A stretch of 12,414 bases of DNA from Candidatus Aminicenantes bacterium UBA4085 (GTDB taxonomy: Bacteria > Acidobacteriota > Aminicenantia > Aminicenantales > UBA4085): assembly GCA_002383325.1 (NCBI GenBank), contig DFYJ01000028.1, positions 844 through 13,257 of the forward strand, written 5' to 3'. Each line of letters starts with the position of its first letter. Within the stretch, counting starts at the first letter, position 1. Below the pieces are notes generated by a model. The model was given only the letters and a program-made list of their open reading frames with translations, did not search any database and had not been told where the DNA came from. This document shows positions 1 through 6,295 of this stretch, in pieces. A program made the position numbers and the translations under genes.

Positions 1-781
1 TGGCCCCCTCGGTGATGCCGATGGCGCCCATGGCCAGCGCCGCCAGCCCGGCCTCGCGCTCCTCCTCCGACCACAGCTTGCGGTCGAGCACGGTGGCCAG
101 CCCCAGGCCGAGGGGCGGAATGCAGATGGCCGCGGCGCAGGCGCCCATGACGGCGAAGTTGCCCCGCTGGATCATGGCCGCGCCGAAGAAGAAGGCCACC
201 TTGTTGACCGGCCCGCCCATGTCGAAGGCGATCATCGAGCCCAGGATGACGCCCAGCAGGACCTGGTTGCCGGAGTTCAAGGACTCGAGCCAGCCGGAGA
301 TCGTGGCCATGATCTGGCTGATGGGCGCCCCGACGAGGCGGTACATGACGAAGCCGACCACGAGCGAGGACAGCACCGGGATGACCAGGATGGGCATGAT
401 CGGCCGCAGGTAGCGGGGCGGCTTGAGCTTCTTGATAGACCAGACCAGGAAGCCGGCCAGGAGGCCGGAAACGAGCCCGCCCAGGAAGCCGGCCCCGACC
501 TGGCTGGCGATGTACCCGCCGACGAAGCCGGGCACCAGCCCGGGCCGGTCGGCGATGCCGAAGGCGATGTACCCGGACAGGACCGGGACCAGAAAGGCGA
601 AGGCGGCCGTGCCGATGTCGTTGATCAGCTTGAGGAAGGGGGCCTGGGTGAAGTCGGGTCCCTTGGCCGTCATCGGGGCGAGGGCGATGGACAGGGCGAT
701 GAGGATGCCGCCGCTGGCCACGAAGGGGATGGCGTAGGAGACGCCGGACAGGAGATACTTCTTGAATTGGCTTGGCTTCAT
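1..781 (-). CDS. PTS fructose-type EIIC permease (partial, runs off left edge)
   Basis: This is the membrane-channel domain (EIIC) of a sugar phosphotransferase system of the fructose class, which moves sugar across the inner membrane while EIIB phosphorylates it. Translation from ATG 781 gives 260 codons, still open at the window edge. The protein is a chain of hydrophobic segments. Family landmarks seen are an N-terminal GVSYAIPFVASGGILIAL, a FDMGGPVNKVAFFF segment near residue 190, and GITEGA just at the edge; in fructose EIIC the last one leads into GITEGAIPF. The start is supported by GAGG four bases before ATG and by a promoter directly upstream. No EIIB domain precedes it, so EIIB and EIIA must lie elsewhere or downstream beyond the edge. 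Family is certain; the sugar is inferred. Confidence 0.9.
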   Translation of the reverse strand, partial: MKPSQFKKYLLSGVSYAIPFVASGGILIALSIALAPMTAKGPDFTQAPFLKLINDIGTAAFAFLVPVLSGYIAFGIADRPGLVPGFVGGYIASQVGAGFLGGLVSGLLAGFLVWSIKKLKPPRYLRPIMPILVIPVLSSLVVGFVMYRLVGAPISQIMATISGWLESLNSGNQVLLGVILGSMIAFDMGGPVNKVAFFFGAAMIQRGNFAVMGACAAAICIPPLGLGLATVLDRKLWSEEEREAGLAALAMGAIGITEGA

Positions 782-792
782 GACGCCTCGAG

Positions 793-821
793 ATTCTATC
801 GCTTTGGGCGGCCTTTGACAA
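793..821 (-). promoter_or_regulatory. Sigma70-type promoter for the EIIC gene
   Basis: On the minus strand TTGTCA (821-816) is followed after exactly 17 bp by TAGAAT (798-793). Transcription would start near 786, leaving a leader of only about five bases before ATG 781, so the mRNA may be nearly leaderless. It lies in the 57-bp gap after the signal peptidase stop. An XhoI-type site CTCGAG (787-792) lies between the -10 box and the start codon. Confidence 0.55.
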
Positions 822-838
822 TCCGGGGCCGGGGTCGC

Positions 839-1567
839 TCAGCGCACGATGGTCAGGACGCGGCTCCAGCGGAAGGCCGGGAAGGGCGTCCCGGCGTTGC
901 GCAGGCGGCCGGTGGCCATGGTCTTGCGTCCCGAGTCCCGGGCCACTTCATAGGAGAAGTAGACCAGCCAGGGCCGGCCCTTGAGGCAGGCCAACGGAAC
1001 CGGGCCCCAGAAGCGGCTGTCGTCGCTGTCGTCGCGGTTGTCGCCCATGACGAAGATCGACCCCTCGGGGACGGCCTCGGGCCCGTAGTTGTCCCTGCTG
1101 ATGATGGCCCGGCTGACGGGGTTGGCCCGGGTGAAGATAAAGGGATCGACATGCCGGACGTAAGGCTCGGCCAGGGGAAAGTCGTTGATCAGGACCTCCT
1201 TGTTGACGATCTCCAGCCGCTCTCCCGGCAGGCCGATGACCCGTTTGACCAGGTCCAGGCCGGGGTCGCGGGGGTCCTTGAAGACGACCAGATCGCCCCG
1301 CCGGATCGTCCGCCGGGGCAGCAGGCTCTCGTCCAGTCCGGGACCGCCGTTGTCGTTGATCATCCGGTTGACCAGCACAAAATCGCCGACGAAGAGCGTC
1401 GGCTCGAGGGATCCCGAGGTGATGCGGAAGGCTTGGACTCAGAACGTGGTGGCGAAGAAGACGAGGATGGCCAGCCCGGCCGCGATCTCGATCGCTCCGC
1501 GCAGGAGCCGGCCGGCGCGGCAAGCGGACGGGGGGCGGGAAGCCGGGGAGGAAGTCGTGCCGTCCAT
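839..1567 (-). pseudogene. lepB: Signal peptidase I, interrupted by an in-frame TGA
   Basis: Signal peptidase I is the inner-membrane serine protease that removes signal peptides from exported proteins. From ATG 1567 the frame gives a 42-residue N-terminus with one membrane segment (about residues 24-42), then TGA at 1441-1439, then the rest of the enzyme in the same frame without another stop to 839, about 242 codons in all. The serine box ITSGSLEPTLFVGD, the lysine box LVKRVIGLPGE and the FVMGDNRDDSDDSRFWG box are all intact, so only the TGA breaks it. No ATG, GTG or TTG lies between the TGA and the catalytic serine. The next start, GTG 1378, would drop the serine and the membrane anchor. 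Trp (TGG) or Arg (CGA) to TGA is a single change. Real nonsense mutation, readthrough or sequence error cannot be told apart here. Confidence 0.85.
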
Positions 1568-1594
1568 GAGATGAAACGCCGCGGTCGAAAGCGG

Positions 1595-1624
1595 AGTATA
1601 GACGAAAGGCGGGCTTATTGACAG
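1595..1624 (-). promoter_or_regulatory. Candidate promoter for the signal peptidase gene
   Basis: On the minus strand CTGTCA (1624-1619) and TATACT (1600-1595) are separated by 18 bp. The -35 box overlaps, on the opposite strand, the TTGACA of the divergent promoter at 1618-1646, so polymerase binding at the two promoters would be mutually exclusive. No clear Shine-Dalgarno precedes ATG 1567. Confidence 0.4.
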
Positions 1625-1646
1625 CCGGATCGGGCTGGGTTACGAT
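1618..1646 (+). promoter_or_regulatory. Consensus-like promoter for the beta-barrel gene
   Basis: TTGACA (1618-1623), a perfect -35 box, is followed after 17 bp by TACGAT (1641-1646). Transcription would start near 1653, leaving a leader of about 55 bases before ATG 1708. This argues against any start upstream of 1708 for that gene. Confidence 0.6.
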
Positions 1647-1707
1647 CCGCGCTCCAAACCCTGGCGGCCCGAGGCACGGCGCCCGAGGGCCGGCAACGAG
1701 GCTTCAC

Positions 1708-2412
1708 ATGACCAAGAAAACTTACCAGACCTGCCTGGCGGCCGGCCTGATCCTGGCGGCCGCGGCGGCCCTCCCGGCCGCGGCCCAGGATGGGAACCTG
1801 AACCGCAAAAAGTACGGCTTCTATGTCGGGATCTATACGACCCAGTTCGCCCTCAGCCATACCGATTTCGACGGCATCTCTCTGCTCATCCCGACCGAGG
1901 ATGAGGCCTTCATCATCCCGGCCTTCGGCTCGGCCCGGGCCGTGGGCTTCTGCATCGGAGCGGGCACCGGGCGGGGCGGCCGCGACCGCTTTTCGGTCGA
2001 GGCGCGCTACTCCGAAGCCAAGCCTGAGGCCACCTACCTGGACTTCCATCCCGCGGCCAAAGCGGCCAATTGGTCCCTCAGCCTGCGCTATGCCTACACC
2101 GAATCGATCATCCAGCCGTACGCGCGGGGCGGGCTGGTCTATTCCCATCTGCGGGTCGCCGGCGCGGCCCTGCCCGTGGAAGGGGAGGCCGGTGACGCCG
2201 TCTTCATCGGCGGCGGGTTGGAGTTCGCCCTCGGCGTGTCTCTCTGGATCGCGCCCTGCTTCTCCTTCTTCGTCGAAGGCAGCGTCGACTCGATGGACTA
2301 CCGCAACGTCAAGGGAAACCTGGGCGAGACCTGGAGCATTGTGAGCATCGACGGCTCGGGCCTGGCGGCCGGCCGCTTGCACTACGCCCTGGGTTTGCAG
2401 ATCGTCTACTGA
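1708..2412 (+). CDS. Secreted outer-membrane beta-barrel protein
   Basis: A 234-residue protein with a typical signal peptide: basic MTKK, a hydrophobic alanine-rich core, and a likely cut after about residue 26 in LPAAAQDG. The mature part has alternating hydrophobic/polar stretches with many Tyr, Phe and Gly residues, as in OmpW- or OmpA-like eight-stranded barrels, and ends in an aromatic residue (LGLQIVY), the usual last-strand signal for BAM assembly. The frame is open further upstream, but ATG 1708 is chosen because GAGG lies at 1698-1701 and a strong promoter lies at 1618-1646. It is transcribed divergently from the signal peptidase gene and converges on the lipoprotein gene 24 bp away. 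Barrel topology is inferred from composition; no function can be named. Confidence 0.8.
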   Translation: MTKKTYQTCLAAGLILAAAAALPAAAQDGNLNRKKYGFYVGIYTTQFALSHTDFDGISLLIPTEDEAFIIPAFGSARAVGFCIGAGTGRGGRDRFSVEARYSEAKPEATYLDFHPAAKAANWSLSLRYAYTESIIQPYARGGLVYSHLRVAGAALPVEGEAGDAVFIGGGLEFALGVSLWIAPCFSFFVEGSVDSMDYRNVKGNLGETWSIVSIDGSGLAAGRLHYALGLQIVY

Positions 2413-2436
2413 GCCGTCCTCCGGCGCTGTCCGGAC

Positions 2437-3189
2437 CTACCAAGTGCTGGCAGGCCGGACATAGGCCGTCTTGGTGATGCGGGAGGGCGAGATCGGATTG
2501 CCCTTGAGGACATCCACCAGCTTCTTGGCCAGGGTGCTCCACATCTGCTCGTAGCCGGACTGGAGCTGAGTCAACAGAGCCTGGAGTTGCTCCGCGGTCA
2601 TATTCTGGAGCGCCGCCTGCTGAGCCGGGTCGGTCGACGCGGCGCTGAAGGAATCGGGGTAGGGGTGGATCTCCCTGATGGTGAAGATGCCGACGACTTC
2701 GCCTGTCTCGACCATGATGACCCGGCCATCCAGGACGACCCCGTGGGTGGTGGTGGGGGTTGGCGGCGTGGCCGCGCCCTCCGTGAATTGCATTGCCGAG
2801 ATGGGGCCCGTCTTGTAGGAGACAATCTCGAGTATGATGTCGGTGTCGACCTTGTCGCGGATCTCCATGTAGCTCAGGTTGGCTCCGGCCCGGGTCAGGA
2901 CCTCGTTGAGCAGGGAGCGGTCGCGGACCGTGAATTGGGCCTGCAACAGGAGTCTCTCGAGGGAGTTATAGAAGGTTTCCTTCTCGCTCATCTCGGTCTG
3001 CGTGATCTCCTTGGTGAGGCCGGGGACGCGCAGGACGATCTTGGCGTTCGGGCGCGAGGCCATGTAGGCATTCCAGGTGGGCTTCATGCTGACGTCATTA
3101 TCGGCCTGGATGCTGATGTTGGTCATCGGTATGGCGCAGCCGATCGCTAGAACGAGCAGCGAAAGAAGGGCGAACAGCCTGATTTTCAT
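2437..3189 (-). CDS. Outer-membrane-type lipoprotein of unknown function
   Basis: A 250-residue protein with a lipoprotein signal peptide: MKIRLF, a hydrophobic core, and lipobox LAIGC with the acylated Cys at residue 18. The following residue is Ala, not Asp, so outer-membrane sorting is likely by the E. coli rule. The middle part (about residues 75-130), with RDRSLLNEVLTRAG and then KVDTDIILEIVSYKTG, has the layout of CsgG/LpoB-like periplasmic domains; this is a tentative resemblance only. A Pro/Thr-rich insertion near residue 140 precedes a VVLDGRVIMVETGEVV strand pair, and a helical Gln-rich C-terminus follows. GAGGAG stands about seven bases before ATG 3189. It has its own promoter and is divergent from the next gene, so it is probably monocistronic. 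Confidence 0.8.
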   Translation of the reverse strand: MKIRLFALLSLLVLAIGCAIPMTNISIQADNDVSMKPTWNAYMASRPNAKIVLRVPGLTKEITQTEMSEKETFYNSLERLLLQAQFTVRDRSLLNEVLTRAGANLSYMEIRDKVDTDIILEIVSYKTGPISAMQFTEGAATPPTPTTTHGVVLDGRVIMVETGEVVGIFTIREIHPYPDSFSAASTDPAQQAALQNMTAEQLQALLTQLQSGYEQMWSTLAKKLVDVLKGNPISPSRITKTAYVRPASTW

Positions 3190-3221
3190 GGATATCTCCT
3201 CTCGGCCAGCGGGCTAATCCG

Positions 3222-3251
3222 ATTGTAGGCATGGAGGCCGGGGAAAGTCAA
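3222..3251 (-). promoter_or_regulatory. Promoter for the lipoprotein gene
   Basis: On the minus strand TTGACT (3251-3246) and TACAAT (3227-3222) are separated by 18 bp. Transcription would start near 3215, about 26 bases before ATG 3189, leaving the GAGGAG ribosome-binding site in the leader. Confidence 0.55.
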
Positions 3252-3288
3252 TATGACAGGTCCGAGGCCGGCGCCGACTCGACGGTTG

Positions 3289-3316
3289 TTGACGGCGCCG
3301 GACGGCTTCCTATAAT
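3289..3316 (+). promoter_or_regulatory. Strong promoter for the second beta-barrel gene and its downstream cluster
   Basis: TTGACG (3289-3294), a 16-bp spacer and a perfect TATAAT (3311-3316). The expected transcription start near 3323 lies after an in-frame ATG at 3320, so translation should begin at ATG 3372. The promoter probably also serves the acyltransferase and the small secreted protein genes downstream. Confidence 0.6.
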
Positions 3317-3371
3317 CTACATGGGCAGCCCTTATGATCTTAAGCAGGAGCGGCAGCAAAGGAGATCCGCC

Positions 3372-4148
3372 ATGGTTCTTTCCCCGGGAGTCAAAAAAGC
3401 GATCGTCGCCCTCACCTTCGTTGTGGGGACGAGCGGAGCGGCCGCGGCGCGGCCCCAGGCCCTTTCCCCGTTGACGGGTGCGCGAGTCGGCCGGAGCACG
3501 ATCGAGCTGCGCTTCAGCTTCGACCTGGGGAGGGACCAGTTCCAGGGCTTCGATTGGACGAGCCCGTCCCTGCCCGCGGCCGGCGAGTCCATGGGACAGG
3601 GCAATTCCTACGGAATCTGGATGTTCGTCCGCACCAACCGGTATTTCGACCTCTTCATGGAGATGGGCTATCACCGGACCCGATTCCTGGTCGGGGCGGA
3701 GGGCGAAACCCTGACGGGAGGCTATTTCGACGATAACGGCCCCTACAACCTATGGGAAGACGTCTTCTACCGCTCTAACAACCTCATGCTCCGCCTGGGC
3801 GGGCGCTTCATCTATCCGATCGGCCGCTCGATCGAGCCGTGGGTCGGCCTGGCCTACGGCTTGAATGTCTGGAATGTCAGCTTCTTCAATCAGGACGAGT
3901 CGGACTATTACAGCGATGTGATCTGGGGGGTGAACAAGGCTTCGTTCTTCTTCCTGACCGGCGTCGATTTCATCCTTCGCGTAGGCGAAAAGAGACTGTT
4001 GACCATCGGGCTGTTCCTCGATCTGGGGCGCAGCACGGCCTCCCCGCTCACGATCGACAATTACTTCTATTCCATCCCCTGGACGTACGACAAGGCGCCG
4101 GGGATCCCGGCCTGGAAGTTCGGCATCTCCATCGGCGGCGGCGTCTGA
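3372..4148 (+). CDS. Secreted beta-barrel-like outer-membrane protein
   Basis: A 258-residue protein. The N-terminus MVLSPGVKKAIVALTFVV followed by GTSGAAAA is a signal peptide with probable cleavage near residue 26. The mature part is rich in Tyr, Trp, Phe and Gly in alternating strands (for example the segments around FDLFMEMGYHRTRF and LMLRLGGRFIYPIG), as in a small porin-like barrel. The last strand FGISIGGGV lacks a terminal aromatic residue, which is less typical. ATG 3372 is chosen because AAAGGAG lies at 3358-3364 and because the promoter start at about 3323 excludes the ATG at 3320. The acyltransferase gene begins 28 bp downstream in the same direction, so co-transcription is likely. 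Function unknown. Confidence 0.75.
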   Translation: MVLSPGVKKAIVALTFVVGTSGAAAARPQALSPLTGARVGRSTIELRFSFDLGRDQFQGFDWTSPSLPAAGESMGQGNSYGIWMFVRTNRYFDLFMEMGYHRTRFLVGAEGETLTGGYFDDNGPYNLWEDVFYRSNNLMLRLGGRFIYPIGRSIEPWVGLAYGLNVWNVSFFNQDESDYYSDVIWGVNKASFFFLTGVDFILRVGEKRLLTIGLFLDLGRSTASPLTIDNYFYSIPWTYDKAPGIPAWKFGISIGGGV

Positions 4149-4176
4149 CCGGCCCGCCGCCTGGGGCCTTCCCGTT

Positions 4177-5085
4177 ATGAAGGGGAGCGACGGCAGGGAG
4201 TCGCCTTACCGCGACGCGGCCGTCTCCGAGATCTGCTACGCCCTGGGCGCCGCCCGCCACGGCCGGCTCCACAAGTTGCTGGGGCCCCTGGCCGGCGTTC
4301 CCGTCGGGCGCCTGGCCCGTATCGCCGTCCGGGCTGACGAAGCGGCCGCGGAGGGCGGCCTGCCGGCCGCGGCCCGGACCATCCAAGCCGGATTGGCGAT
4401 CGATCCCATCGCGCGAGGAGAGGGGAAGATCCCCTCCTCGGGACCTCTCATCATAGCCGCCAACCATCCCGGAGGCTTCGATTCCGTGGCCGTCCTCTCC
4501 CGCATCACCCGTCCGGACATCAAGGTCGTTCTTTCGGACACCCCTCTCTTCAGGGCTTTCGCCGCCGCCCGCGCCTGGTTCATTTTCGCGCCCTTGACCG
4601 CGGGCGGCGGGGCCAAGGCCCTGCGGGCCTGCGTCGATCATCTCAAGGGCGGCGGAGCCATCTTGATCTTCGCCCAAGGCGACGTCGAACCGGATCCCGA
4701 AGCGATGCCGGATGCCGGGCGGGCCTTCTCGCATTGGTCGCGCAGCCTGGAGATCGTGCTGCGGCAAGTCCCGGCGGCCCGGCTGCAGGCGGCCATCATC
4801 AGCGGGATCATCGGGCCCAGGGCCCTGCGTCATCCCCTGGTCCGGCTCCGCCGGGAGGAGCCCAGGCGCCAGAAGCTGGCCGAAACCCTGCAGATCATCC
4901 GCCGGATGCTCTCGTCGCGTCCGGCCCCCGCCCGGCCCCACGTTTCCTTCGGCGACCCGGTTCCGGCGGCCGATCTGATCGCCGGGGGGGGGCGATGCCG
5001 GCCGTGGCGTTGTCGGCCCGCGGGCTGCTGGAAGAACACCTGGCCTGGCTGGCGGGTTTGTCACGCATCTGATCTCGGCCCATAA
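4177..5085 (+). CDS. PlsC-type acyltransferase, C-terminal frame shifted at a G9 run
   Basis: This belongs to the PlsC/LPLAT acyltransferase superfamily, which moves acyl chains onto lysophospholipid or related lipid acceptors at the inner membrane. The catalytic H-x4-D motif is seen as NHPGGFDS (His97, Asp102). A degenerate substrate-binding block FAQGDVEPD (about 166-174) stands where PlsC enzymes have FPEGTRS, so the exact acceptor is unclear. The frame as read ends at 5085 with a Cys/Trp/Arg-rich tail that looks artificial. A shift at the G9 run (4984-4992, residues 270-272) would instead give AMPAVALSARGLLEEHLAWL and a stop at 5070-5072, a much more protein-like end. One extra G would restore it. 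The start has only a weak ribosome-binding site. The alternative is a phase-variable tract. Confidence 0.8.
   Translation: MKGSDGRESPYRDAAVSEICYALGAARHGRLHKLLGPLAGVPVGRLARIAVRADEAAAEGGLPAAARTIQAGLAIDPIARGEGKIPSSGPLIIAANHPGGFDSVAVLSRITRPDIKVVLSDTPLFRAFAAARAWFIFAPLTAGGGAKALRACVDHLKGGGAILIFAQGDVEPDPEAMPDAGRAFSHWSRSLEIVLRQVPAARLQAAIISGIIGPRALRHPLVRLRREEPRRQKLAETLQIIRRMLSSRPAPARPHVSFGDPVPAADLIAGGGRCRPWRCRPAGCWKNTWPGWRVCHASDLGP
4984..4992 (+). repeat. Run of nine G inside the acyltransferase gene
   Basis: Nine consecutive G residues lie near the 3' end of the acyltransferase frame. The run divides a good N-terminal frame from a good C-terminal frame that is offset by one base. Such runs slip during replication and are also a common place for sequencing errors. 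Confidence 0.9.
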
Positions 5086-5090
5086 GGCCG
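5076..5090 (+). other. Small hairpin just after the acyltransferase gene
   Basis: CGGCC, loop CATAA, GGCCG: a 5-bp GC stem a few bases after the TGA at 5070-5072 of the shifted frame. There is no T tract, so it is not a convincing terminator. Its position suits the shifted-frame stop better than the stop at 5085, which falls inside the loop. Confidence 0.3.
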
Positions 5091-5117
5091 CTTAAGACAA
5101 AGAGGGAGGAGGGGAGC

Positions 5118-5549
5118 ATGAAAGCCATCCGCAAGGCGCTTGGGATCTTCATCGCCGTCATCCTTGTCGGCTCCGGGGCCCTCCGCCTGAGCGCCCAATC
5201 GCCCTCCCGGCTCTATCTCCTGGCCGATTGGCGGGTGGATGTCTCCCGAGCCGGAGAGTTCGAGGCCTGCAACAGGGAATGGATCGCCCTCAGCCGGGCC
5301 AAGGGGGCCCTGGACCCTTTCCTAACCTACATGGGCGGGATCGGCACCCGGATGCCGGTCTACGTCTGGCTGGAATACGGCCGCCGCGCCGCCGATTACG
5401 CCTCCGCGGAGGATAGCTTCTGGACGGCCATGGGGGAGGAGGGTGCGGCCCTCTCCAAGCGGACCCGGGCGGCGATCCGGACCCGGGAGTCCCGAACCGG
5501 CAGCTACCGGCCCGACCTGTCCTACGCTCCCAAGGCGGATAAGCGCTAA
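5118..5549 (+). CDS. Small secreted protein of unknown function
   Basis: A 143-residue protein. MKAIRKALGIFIAVILVG followed by SGALRLSAQS is a signal peptide with probable cleavage after LSA or SAQ (about residue 26). The mature segment RLYLLADWRVDVSRAGEFEA, then helices and a Y-V-W-L-E-Y strand, resembles in layout the repeated unit of the secreted protein at 6296-7078 (strand, PG/AGEF turn, helix, strand, then a Y/A-rich helix). A ferredoxin-like alpha/beta fold of the dimeric ABM type is a possible but unproved reading. A strong ribosome-binding site (GGAGGAGGGG, about 5106-5115) precedes ATG 5118. It follows the acyltransferase in the same direction with a gap of 32-45 bp and converges with the next gene 13 bp away. 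No function is assigned. Confidence 0.7.
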   Translation: MKAIRKALGIFIAVILVGSGALRLSAQSPSRLYLLADWRVDVSRAGEFEACNREWIALSRAKGALDPFLTYMGGIGTRMPVYVWLEYGRRAADYASAEDSFWTAMGEEGAALSKRTRAAIRTRESRTGSYRPDLSYAPKADKR

Positions 5550-5562
5550 CGGGAGCCGAGGC

Positions 5563-6156
5563 TCAGCGCCAGCTCGTGAACTCGGCCTCGATCCGAGCCA
5601 AGAGGCGGCGGCAATCTCCCAGGCCGAACCGGGATCCGGACTGCCGGTTCATCCGCGGCTGGAAGCTGCGGCCGTCGCGGCGCGTCCGGTTGAAGTCGTT
5701 CTGCATCCCGCCCCGGCGCATCTGCTCCTCGAGCTGGCGGAAATTGGCTGCGACGTAGCGGTAGGCGCTGAAGAGGTTGGTCCTCAACATCTCGCGGCGG
5801 AAGAAGCCCGACTGGTCCTGGACCAGCTTATGGAACAGGCGGCAGGAAGCGGCGAACTCCTCGGACTTGAAGAGGATGGCCTGCTCGGACTCGTTGATCG
5901 TCCCGTTCCAGCCCTGGTAGTACTCGTAGCTTGTCTGGGACATGTACTCGGCCTGCTGGACCAGCTCGGCGCTCAGGGGGACGATGATGGAGCGGCGGTC
6001 GCCGCGCATCTGGTCGTACCTCTGGCCCGGGCGATCGCCCGGCCGGTTCTGGCCCTGGGGGGGATATCCCTGATCATCGGAAGGCGGCTGGGCCAGGGAC
6101 ATGACGCCGGTGGCCAGCACGAACAGAAGGGCGAAGACGACGAGGACTTTGCGCAT
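5563..6156 (-). CDS. Secreted helical protein of unknown function
   Basis: A 197-residue protein. MRKVLVVFALLFVLATG, then VMSLAQ, is a signal peptide with likely cleavage near residue 23. It is followed by a Pro/Gln/Gly/Asp-rich, probably disordered linker (about 24-53) and then a long mostly helical region. The C-terminal third is strongly basic and Arg-rich, with two Cys residues (in AASCRLF and GDCRRLL) that could form a disulphide in the periplasm. The frame is open upstream to 6192, but ATG 6156 is chosen because AAAGGAG lies eight bases before it and because the hydrophobic core then starts at residue 4. It has its own promoter. No family is recognised; the helical, small and periplasmic character recalls Spy/CpxP-like proteins only loosely. 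Confidence 0.7.
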   Translation of the reverse strand: MRKVLVVFALLFVLATGVMSLAQPPSDDQGYPPQGQNRPGDRPGQRYDQMRGDRRSIIVPLSAELVQQAEYMSQTSYEYYQGWNGTINESEQAILFKSEEFAASCRLFHKLVQDQSGFFRREMLRTNLFSAYRYVAANFRQLEEQMRRGGMQNDFNRTRRDGRSFQPRMNRQSGSRFGLGDCRRLLARIEAEFTSWR

Positions 6157-6190
6157 GGGCAGGGCTCCTTTCAGGCTCTTGCTGGCTCTC

Positions 6191-6199
6191 ATTATAGCA
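6191..6199 (-). promoter_or_regulatory. Extended -10 promoter for the secreted helical protein gene
   Basis: On the minus strand TGCTATAAT (6199-6191) is a perfect -10 box with the extended TGn element. No good -35 box is seen 16-18 bp upstream, as is usual for extended -10 promoters. Transcription would start near 6184, about 28 bases before ATG 6156. Confidence 0.5.
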
Positions 6200-6230
6200 C
6201 AACGAAATCACCCGCGAGCCGCTCAGGACT

Positions 6231-6260
6231 TTGAGCCCTGCCTTTCGACTCTGGTATGAT
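6231..6260 (+). promoter_or_regulatory. Promoter for the duplicated-domain secreted protein gene
   Basis: TTGAGC (6231-6236), an 18-bp spacer and TATGAT (6255-6260), preceded by TGG, an extended -10 element. Transcription would start near 6267, about 29 bases before ATG 6296. It is divergent from the promoter at 6191-6199. Confidence 0.5.
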
Positions 6261-6295
6261 AAGCGGCGCCGGGCCGGCCCGGGAAAAGAGGAATC

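Noticed and set aside
1439..1441. TGA in the signal peptidase gene as selenocysteine, or as a reassigned Trp codon
   Set aside because: Signal peptidases are not selenoproteins and the downstream bases show no convincing hairpin. TGA ends several intact genes in this window (for example at 2412 and 4148), so the code is standard.
767..1621. Long plus-strand open frame (284 codons)
   Set aside because: It is antisense to the recognised signal peptidase gene, has low-complexity Gly/Asp/Arg-rich translation and no ribosome-binding site; this is typical of GC-rich DNA.
1615..2382. Minus-strand open frame of 255 codons
   Set aside because: It is antisense to a protein with a clear signal peptide and barrel pattern, and has no start signals.
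4048..4176. Terminator between the second beta-barrel gene and the acyltransferase gene
   Set aside because: The 28-bp gap has no stem with a T tract, so read-through is more likely.
4048..5064. Long minus-strand open frame (338 codons)
   Set aside because: It is antisense to the acyltransferase with its H-x4-D motif, and its Gly/Arg/Pro-rich translation matches no family.
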